64,000 nt of DNA, taken from positions 248,001-312,000 of the IMG/VR virus record IMGVR_UViG_3300044712_002668; one strand, 5' to 3'. The position numbers were made by a program, and so were the translations under genes. This document shows, in pieces, positions 59,776 through 64,000 of this stretch (its first letter is position 1; each line of letters opens with the position of its first letter). Under the pieces are notes generated by a model. It saw only the letters and a list, made by a program, of their open reading frames with translations. It was not told the origin of the DNA and ran no database searches. Source of the DNA: a virus.

Positions 59776-59810
59776 ATTTCCTCTTTATAAAATATATAAA
59801 TATTGCCATC

Positions 59811-59835
59811 GCGGGCCTTGTGCCCGCTTTTTTTT
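59811..59835 (+). terminator. Rho-independent terminator
   Basis: GCGGGC/GCCCGC stem with a 5-nt CTTGT loop, then eight T on the plus strand. It would stop plus-strand transcription entering from the ligase side and protect the divergent region from antisense reading. Confidence 0.82.
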
Positions 59836-59843
59836 GGCCTTGT

Positions 59844-59880
59844 GATTACAGTGACACTGTAATCCAGCCATACTGTAATC
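59844..59880. promoter_or_regulatory. Palindromic operator-like repeats
   Basis: GATTACAGT and ACTGTAATC form a perfect 9-bp palindrome separated by GAC (59844-59864), and a third ACTGTAATC follows at 59872. The arrangement, right after a terminator and ahead of a gene start, resembles repressor binding sites. Which regulator binds is unknown. Confidence 0.55.
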
Positions 59881-59976
59881 TAACTACATGTAGGAGGATA
59901 TTGGTTCAGGTAACTGGACGCATGGCAATGACGGGGTAGGGTTGGTCATTCCTGGCTATAAAGCAGCATAGGGAAT

Positions 59977-60837
59977 ATGGATCTCTATTATTGTGCAGCA
60001 GCTTATTCACATTTTGCGAGGATGATTAATCCTGATGTAGTAAATAGATTGAACAAGTTATTTGAAGATAAGTTCAATGGAGTATTTGTTATCGTTAATC
60101 GTGACGGCAAATGGAAATTCGAGACTGCCAAGAGAGCAGAGTATGAGCGCGCCATACGTGAGGTATTGAAGACAGAGGGTTTGGACTGGGATGGTGGAAG
60201 AAGAATAGGTTATCTGAACCCTGATTCTTTCTATATAGATTATTTAGATAATGTAGAATTCAAGTCTGAGATTGTTCCATGTAAAACTGATAAGACTAAA
60301 AAGGCTGTAGCTCATAAGATAGTGATTACCAAAGAGCAAAAGAAAGGTCCTTCAAAGTTTCATCAGGCTTTAATGCATGGTGGTAACTTTACCAGACCTT
60401 TGAAAGACAGTAATGATGCTGAAGATATCGATGATACGGTTAACGTAGGTGATATTTTCATACAGCACAATCAAGACCTATCAAACCAACCGGATCAAGA
60501 GCCAATAAAAGTACAAGTCTTTAAACTTAAAGAATCAAATGGTGAGATTTGGGTTTGTTTTCAGCCGATAAGTCCATTTACTGGAAAGATTACTACTGAT
60601 ATTTGGTGGGATGATCAGGGTTGGATTCCTGGTCGTCATGATCCTGAATATACTAGAGAATGGTTTATCTTGAATAGAGATTTTCATCCAAAAACAAAAG
60701 ACTTTTTAGATGATTATTCTTTTGATCTTGTAAACAATAAGCGCAAAAGAATAAATAAAATATCAAATAGAGTAGTACCTTTAAATCTCTTTAAAGAAAA
60801 ATGGAGAAAGGTAAAAAAGCCTGAGTCCATGTCGTAA
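59977..60837 (+). CDS. Hypothetical protein
   Basis: 286 residues, starting MDLYYCAAAYSHFARMINPDVV. An N-terminal amphipathic helix is followed by a mixed domain and a basic C-terminus (NNKRKRINKIS). No domain recognised. It lies about 100 nt after the operator palindrome and no strong ribosome site is visible. Confidence 0.62.
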   Translation: MDLYYCAAAYSHFARMINPDVVNRLNKLFEDKFNGVFVIVNRDGKWKFETAKRAEYERAIREVLKTEGLDWDGGRRIGYLNPDSFYIDYLDNVEFKSEIVPCKTDKTKKAVAHKIVITKEQKKGPSKFHQALMHGGNFTRPLKDSNDAEDIDDTVNVGDIFIQHNQDLSNQPDQEPIKVQVFKLKESNGEIWVCFQPISPFTGKITTDIWWDDQGWIPGRHDPEYTREWFILNRDFHPKTKDFLDDYSFDLVNNKRKRINKISNRVVPLNLFKEKWRKVKKPESMS

Positions 60838-60852
60838 TGTGTGCGACAATGT

Positions 60853-60872
60853 ATGCGTAAATTTGTACGCAT
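60853..60872 (+). promoter_or_regulatory. Short hairpin ahead of promoter
   Basis: ATGCGTA and TACGCAT pair perfectly around AATTTG. There is no T-run. It may be an operator for the adjacent promoter or a weak terminator of the gene ending at 60837. Confidence 0.4.
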
Positions 60873-60878
60873 CGGGGC

Positions 60879-60906
60879 TTGACGGTGGCAGATGATCGGG
60901 TAGTAT
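60879..60906 (+). promoter_or_regulatory. Sigma-70-type promoter with long leader
   Basis: TTGACG, 16-bp spacer, TAGTAT. The leader of about 120 nt to the first ATG is GC-rich and can fold (CTTCCC near 60909 with GGGGAAG near 60973; CCCAG with CTGGG inside), unlike the short leaders elsewhere, so it may contain a regulatory RNA. No known riboswitch core is recognised. Confidence 0.55.
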
Positions 60907-61030
60907 CGGCCTTCCCAGGGATGGGATTCAGATAGTGATTCTGGGGGATCGCATATTGGAACGGTTCGAGGGGGAAGATAGACTGTTTGCTTAATCGTTT
61001 TATTGTCTAGTCGTTTTGCGGGAGAAAATG

Positions 61031-61285
61031 ATGGATCAGCAATTAGCGTTAGCGGTTAGCAAACAGGATCTATATCGTTATGGTTGTCCGCATTGTGGGG
61101 GCCATAATTGCAGCCAGTTTCTGAAGATGGGGACTTGTGACGTATGGGTATGTGAGCAGTGCGGCAAGGATTGTCTGACGGTTGCAGAGTCCATATCTGA
61201 GCTGGACAATATTGAATTCCGCAATACCGATATTCGGGACCTGACTCGTGCCCATCCGGCCAAGACGAATTTTCTTGTTCACTGA
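61031..61285 (+). CDS. Zinc-ribbon protein
   Basis: 84 residues from MDQQLALAVSKQDLYRYG; the GGGAG ribosome site suits the ATG at 61031 better than that at 61028. CPHCGGHNCSQF and CEQCGKDC form a zinc ribbon resembling small phage transcription-related proteins. First gene of the promoter-driven unit. Confidence 0.66.
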   Translation: MDQQLALAVSKQDLYRYGCPHCGGHNCSQFLKMGTCDVWVCEQCGKDCLTVAESISELDNIEFRNTDIRDLTRAHPAKTNFLVH

Positions 61286-61332
61286 AGTATCCTGATGAAT
61301 CAATCCATTAAGGATTGTTAAGGAAAGTAAAA

Positions 61333-62064
61333 ATGAAGCTCAATCAAGTTCTGGCAATTGAAGAGTCCGTAAAGAAGCAACCTTTGGCGGATCTGACTCA
61401 GGCTTACCACATTGCGCAGAAGCCGGATCTTTTTACTGGTTTCAATCGTACATGGCATCCTCGTTTTGAGGATGGAGTAAAGTATCCTGAAGAGAGTAAG
61501 ATTGTTCAACAGAATACTCTTGAGTTGATCAAGAGTGTTACTGCTCAAATGAGCGAGATGTTTAACATTGTTGCTACAAAGGATATTGCCAATTGTTCGG
61601 CCAAGGCTGATATCATTGTGGATGAGGTGGTGCTGGTGGCAGCGGTGCCGGTTACCTACCTGATTTTCCTTGAGAAGAAGCTGGTTGATCTGCGGACTTT
61701 CGTTTCCAAGCTTCCTGTACTTGACCCGAGCAAGAAGTGGAGCTATAACGCTCAGGACGGGCTGTATAGGTCTGAGCCTGAGGAACGGCTCAAGACAAAG
61801 AAGACAGTTCGTCCTATTGTGAAATATGATGCTACTAAAGAGCATCCTGCACAAACAGAGTTGATTTCAGAAGATATTGTAGAGGGGAGCTGGAAGGAGA
61901 CTCATCTTTCCGGTGCATTGGCAAGAGATACTGTCAAGTTCATGTTGGATAAGATTTCCAAGTTGGAGCAAGCTGTAAAGGTTGCTCGTGAGAAGGCCAA
62001 TTCGATTGATGTAGAGAGATCGAAGATTGGTGAAGTGGTTTTGAACTACCTCTTTTCGGTATAA
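61333..62064 (+). CDS. Conserved hypothetical protein (KLNQVLAIE family)
   Basis: 243 residues after an AGGAAAG site. KLNQVLAIEESVKKQ, TGFNRTWHPRFEDG, DIANCSAKADIIVDEVVL..VPVTYLIFLEKKLVDLRTFVSKLPVLDP, HPAQTELI and a final coiled coil match a family conserved in actinobacteria and phages, with no known function. The strict conservation suggests an enzyme partner or chaperone substrate. Operon with GroES. Confidence 0.8.
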   Translation: MKLNQVLAIEESVKKQPLADLTQAYHIAQKPDLFTGFNRTWHPRFEDGVKYPEESKIVQQNTLELIKSVTAQMSEMFNIVATKDIANCSAKADIIVDEVVLVAAVPVTYLIFLEKKLVDLRTFVSKLPVLDPSKKWSYNAQDGLYRSEPEERLKTKKTVRPIVKYDATKEHPAQTELISEDIVEGSWKETHLSGALARDTVKFMLDKISKLEQAVKVAREKANSIDVERSKIGEVVLNYLFSV

Positions 62065-62071
62065 GGCGAAT

Positions 62072-62332
62072 ATGATTCCGTTGAATGGATATGTTCTAGT
62101 ACGTACTACTGCCACTGATACCAAGTCAAGTGGTGGTTTGTATATCCCTCCATCTGAAAATAACAGTGAAGGGATCGTAGAAAGAATTGCAGAAGGTATG
62201 GAAGTACCTTTTGAGGTTGGAGATACAGTGTTCTTCAAGCCTGCTGCCGGTCTGGTTTTCACCAAAGAAAATGTGAAATACAGAGTGGTGAAGTTTGAGG
62301 ATGACATTGTAGGGATGATCAAGAAATCTTGA
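62072..62332 (+). CDS. groES: GroES-like co-chaperonin
   Basis: 86 residues, close to the 95 of GroES. MIPLNGYVLVRTTATDTKSSGGLYIPP matches the chaperonin-10 start; the mobile loop is around 13-23; EGIVERIAEGM...FEVGDTVFFKP and FEDDIVGMI match the barrel and C-terminus. It would cap host GroEL to fold phage proteins, as T4 gp31 does. Followed by a strong hairpin. Confidence 0.85.
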   Translation: MIPLNGYVLVRTTATDTKSSGGLYIPPSENNSEGIVERIAEGMEVPFEVGDTVFFKPAAGLVFTKENVKYRVVKFEDDIVGMIKKS

Positions 62333-62339
62333 TCAAAAA

Positions 62340-62370
62340 CCTTTCCAGAGCTTGAAATGTTCTGGAAAGG
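62340..62370 (+). terminator. Strong hairpin after GroES, probable terminator or processing site
   Basis: CCTTTCCAGA and TCTGGAAAGG pair perfectly around 11 nt. Instead of a T-run, a second hairpin GCCCC/GGGGC follows at about 62374-62390. It separates the protein-coding unit from the RNA region. Confidence 0.5.
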
Positions 62371-62433
62371 GCGGCCCCTTTGTTGGGGCTAATGGCAGAC
62401 AATCTTAAGTTTAAGTTGAAAACTGAAGTTCAA

Positions 62434-62488
62434 ATCGAAAGCCGTTGATGGTAACATCGTGAAGGTTCGAATCCTTCCCTCCCCACCA
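62434..62488 (+). tRNA. 3' half of a permuted class II tRNA (anticodon CGA, Ser?)
   Basis: Anticodon-loop part ATCGAAA, anticodon stem 3' strand GCCGT/T, long variable arm (GATG-GTAA-CATC), T arm GAAGG-TTCGAAT-CCTTC, acceptor strand CCTCCCC, A73 and encoded CCA. No 5' half with a matching acceptor exists upstream. The matching half, GGGGAGG..., lies 230 nt downstream at 62715. U33-CGA-AA fits tRNA-Ser(CGA); A73 is more usual for Leu, so identity is tentative. Confidence 0.72.
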
Positions 62489-62714
62489 TCCACAGCACAG
62501 GTAGTCCTTTGAAACGTATACTCCAAGGTATTCATTCTACCTAGAAAGAATGATTCTGGTTGTCTTGTGTTCCTGCTTTCCCGTTCTCTCTCATCCATCC
62601 TCCAAGTTTGTTGGTGAGTATATAAAGTAAGAGTGCGATGGTTCAAGTCCATCGGCTGTGTCTGAAGCTGACTTATCAAAATCCTGGTAATTTTGGAGTT
62701 AGCTTCGCCTACCT
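62489..62714 (+). ncRNA. Linker between permuted tRNA halves, structured
   Basis: Joins the 3' end of the 3' half to the 5' end of the 5' half. AGGTAG (62499) pairs with CTACCT (62709), stacking directly under GGGGAGG. Inside are a 7-bp hairpin TCATTCT/AGAATGA near 62531-62551, a T-arm-like stem-loop (62636-62654) and a long hairpin GAAGCT...AGCTTC (62664-62706). No open reading frame of note. RNase P and a 3' nuclease would remove it. Confidence 0.45.
62636..62654 (+). ncRNA. Orphan T-arm-like stem-loop
   Basis: CGATGG-TTCAAGT-CCATCG has a perfect T loop with a 6-bp stem, followed by GGCTGTGT. No 5' half with a good matching acceptor was found: CACAGCA at 62491 pairs 6 of 7 but lacks a D arm. 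It may be a tRNA remnant. Confidence 0.4.
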
Positions 62715-62747
62715 GGGGAGGTAGCCGAATTGGCACAGGCAAACGGT
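62715..62747 (+). tRNA. 5' half of the permuted class II tRNA
   Basis: Acceptor GGGGAGG, TA at 8-9, D arm GCC-GAATTGGCACA-GGC with GG in the loop, then AA and anticodon-stem strand ACGGT. GGGGAGG is fully complementary to CCTCCCC (62478-62484), and ACGGT/AACGG to GCCGT/CCGTT at 62441-62446. The body is therefore complete but in 3'-half then 5'-half order. Confidence 0.72.
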
Positions 62748-62815
62748 AATTAGAGAATCAAGCTATTCTGCCAAGTTCTTAAAGAATAACGTTTTATCCT
62801 AATCAAGGTGTTGTG

Positions 62816-62855
62816 ACAAATTGCCGAGGTATTGGTTCAATTCCAATCCCCTTCT
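62816..62855 (+). tRNA. 3' half of a second permuted tRNA (Cys-like?)
   Basis: ACAAA, anticodon-stem strand TTGCC(G), variable loop GAGGT, T arm ATTGG-TTCAATT-CCAAT, acceptor CCCCTTC and discriminator T; no CCA encoded. Its acceptor strand is fully complementary to GAAGGGG at 62973. U73 and N-CA-AA would fit tRNA-Cys, although the literal anticodon is ACA, so identity is uncertain. Confidence 0.7.
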
Positions 62856-62971
62856 CTAAGAGCTTTAGTGATTCCGTATAGCGTTGTACCATAGAACTCT
62901 AACGCCCCCATCATCCCTCAGAAACAACGCAGAGTTTTTTGGTATGGAGTTATTCTTATTAAAGCTCTTAG
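62856..62971 (+). ncRNA. Linker of second permuted tRNA with 12-bp inverted repeat
   Basis: CTAAGAGCTTTA (62856-62867) and TAAAGCTCTTAG (62960-62971) are perfect inverted repeats at the two ends of the linker. With the 7-bp acceptor and one T-T mismatch they make a continuous 19-bp helix that brings the tRNA ends together. The inner 92 nt have no gene. Confidence 0.6.
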
Positions 62972-62972
62972 T

Positions 62973-63005
62973 GAAGGGGTAGCCTAATCGTAGGGCGCGG
63001 TAAAT
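62973..63005 (+). tRNA. 5' half of the second permuted tRNA
   Basis: Acceptor GAAGGGG, TA, D arm GCCT-AATCGTA-GGGC, then GC and anticodon-stem strand GGTAA followed by AT (positions 32-33). GAAGGGG pairs 7 of 7 with CCCCTTC (62848-62854); CGGTAA pairs with TTGCCG (62821-62826). The D loop has CG instead of GG at 18-19, so it may be diverged. GCCTAATC is repeated just downstream. Confidence 0.7.
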
Positions 63006-63050
63006 AAAGCCTAATCATAACATTAAACGTCGTGGGATAAATAGACGTAT

Positions 63051-63091
63051 GGGCCAGGTGGATGACAGGGTATCGTCTTTCTACCTGGCCC
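63051..63091 (+). terminator. Hairpin closing the RNA region
   Basis: GGGCCAGGT and ACCTGGCCC pair perfectly around about 23 nt, followed by TTCC and, 16 nt on, a run of six T. It probably ends or trims the tRNA transcript; the T-run is further away than in a standard terminator. Confidence 0.55.
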
Positions 63092-63112
63092 TTCCTATTT
63101 AAGGATTTTTTC

Positions 63113-63436
63113 ATGTTAGGTAATTCTGTAATTCGTTTAACTATTCATACTGTCAAGGAGCTGGCCACTAAATGTATCGCTAAAGTTGATAGCGAACGAT
63201 TTGAAGCTGTAAAGGTGGCCAGAAATAATTTTATGTATAAAGAAGCTTTGAAAAGCATGCCGGAAGAGGAAAGAGAAAAATTGTTTATACGTACTTATGA
63301 GTATAGCAGGGCAAGAAATGTTTATTCTGAATCGTATAAACTAGCTAACAAGATTCTTAGGTCAGAAGATTTCCTGTGTAATGCGTTTATTTATATGACA
63401 CTAAATGATTTGGATGCTTTGACAAACATTCTTTGA
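63113..63436 (+). CDS. Hypothetical protein
   Basis: 107 residues from MLGNSVIRLTIHTVKEL with AAGGA upstream; the earlier in-frame ATG at 63062 lies in the hairpin and is rejected. Helical and basic. First gene after the RNA region; unknown. Confidence 0.65.
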   Translation: MLGNSVIRLTIHTVKELATKCIAKVDSERFEAVKVARNNFMYKEALKSMPEEEREKLFIRTYEYSRARNVYSESYKLANKILRSEDFLCNAFIYMTLNDLDALTNIL

Positions 63437-63443
63437 GGGTGAT

Positions 63444-64000
63444 ATGAATAATAGATTTTCATGGATTGTTCCTGGCAGACAAATTCTTTGTCAAAACGAA
63501 TTGATTATAGATGATATTGTTGTGTGTAAAGGGGATGTTTGTAAAATCTTAAATGTTGAAGGTCATTCATATCCAGATAACGTTATCTTTTCAACAAAAG
63601 ATAATTCCATTAAAATGTTTCTTGGAGATTTTATTTATTATTTCCGGGATCATACAACAAAAGAGGATATTAAAAGAGCTATCCAGCCTGTTTTGAATAC
63701 TAAAGGTATTGGACAGGTTATATCACATGAACATCCTTCTACAAATAAAGATGCTGGAAAATATAAGTTTATTGGTTTTTGGGCACAATCTCAAGCAGAA
63801 ATGCTTCTTCAACTTGGTGTAAAGATTATTTTTCCATGGCCTGCTGATTTGGTAGATGAAACATGGACTAATGATTTGAACGGCAAACGAGAGAAGCATA
63901 AAATTCTATATTATATGAAAATGCAGCCAAAGGTAGAGCATTGGTTGGGGTACTCTTGGTGTAGGATATGTGATAAACACAACAATGGAGCATCAGATCA
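63444..64000 (+). CDS. Conserved hypothetical protein, truncated by window edge
   Basis: 185 residues visible, open at the right edge. The end (VKIIFPWPADLVDETW...ILYYMKMQPKVEHWLGYSWCRICDKHNNG) matches a widespread bacterial/phage family with P-x-x-LVDE-W and WLGxSWCRICxxxNG, a probable zinc-binding region with more ligands beyond the edge. Function unknown. Confidence 0.7.
   Translation, partial: MNNRFSWIVPGRQILCQNELIIDDIVVCKGDVCKILNVEGHSYPDNVIFSTKDNSIKMFLGDFIYYFRDHTTKEDIKRAIQPVLNTKGIGQVISHEHPSTNKDAGKYKFIGFWAQSQAEMLLQLGVKIIFPWPADLVDETWTNDLNGKREKHKILYYMKMQPKVEHWLGYSWCRICDKHNNGASD

Noticed and set aside
62340-62488. Ordinary tRNA with its 5' half upstream (GGGGCTAATGGCAGAC near 62386)
   Set aside because: The D-arm resemblance is superficial; no upstream 7-mer pairs with CCTCCCC.
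62715-62855. Conventional intron-containing tRNA made of the 5' half at 62715 and the 3' half at 62816
   Set aside because: The acceptor would have an A-C mismatch and two G-U pairs, and the anticodon strands fit only with three unpaired bases after the D stem. Each half has a perfect partner in the permuted reading.
62371-63091. tmRNA
   Set aside because: No tag-coding frame ending in a typical degradation peptide, and the D arms and anticodon stems are those of full tRNAs.

Overview
The window looks like part of a very large tailed-phage genome (jumbo or megaphage class). It is about 40% GC and almost entirely plus-strand. Roughly 120 mostly tiny genes are joined by ATGA or TAATG overlaps, many initiation sites have AAGG-type ribosome sites, and most products match nothing I recognise. 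Recognisable genes are typical phage cargo: anti-restriction proteins (ArdA, ArdC), two free-standing homing endonucleases, a PcfJ-like protein, Ku plus a small ATP-dependent DNA ligase, a UV-lesion glycosylase, an SNF2 helicase, an FtsK-type motor, translation factor IF-1, a GroES-like co-chaperonin, a metallophosphoesterase, a HAD phosphatase, and a reduced CRISPR-Cas locus. There are no capsid, tail, portal, terminase, ribosomal or housekeeping genes. The host cannot be named from sequence alone.

Layout: 1-3.5 kb is a tandem array of small glycine-rich genes sharing the start MKVLILxKEDW; members recur at 7.7, 33.9-34.4 and 55.7-56.6 kb. 3.5-11 kb holds ArdA, ArdC and small zinc-ribbon genes, ending at a LAGLIDADG endonuclease on the minus strand. 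11.7-31.6 kb starts with a GHKL-ATPase/metalloprotease fusion and continues with dozens of small genes, including IF-1. 31.6-33.5 kb is a promoter-to-terminator unit with two paralogous basic-tailed (histone-H1-like) proteins. 34.9-41 kb holds the SNF2 helicase and a Ku gene whose 5' end is duplicated around a Vsr-like homing endonuclease. 44.8-51.5 kb is cas3, a cas7-like gene, an unassigned (cas5-like?) gene, a cas6e-like gene and a 26-repeat array. 51.5-60 kb carries DNA-repair and translocase genes, four more glycine-rich genes, the ligase and a minus-strand group. 60.8-62.3 kb is a promoter-driven unit ending in GroES. 62.4-63.1 kb is a non-coding RNA region.

The most unusual feature is that RNA region. 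Two tRNAs appear to be encoded in circularly permuted order, with each 3' half upstream of its 5' half. Both reconstructed acceptor stems pair 7 of 7 by Watson-Crick rules, both anticodon stems pair, the linkers form helices stacked on the acceptor stems, and the outer flanks pair across the gene as expected if the ends are joined in the anticodon loop.

The second is the CRISPR array. Repeat sequences drift heavily, but the hairpin is kept by compensatory changes while the RTTGAAAY handle is nearly invariant. It starts a few bases after cas6 with no leader, and there is no cas1, cas2 or recognisable large subunit. Third, isolated minus-strand genes, mostly not homologous to each other, carry a short amphipathic helix at one end, suggesting a shared sorting or virion-packaging tag. 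Promoter, tag and RNA-processing interpretations are inference; domain assignments rest on recognised motifs, not database searches.
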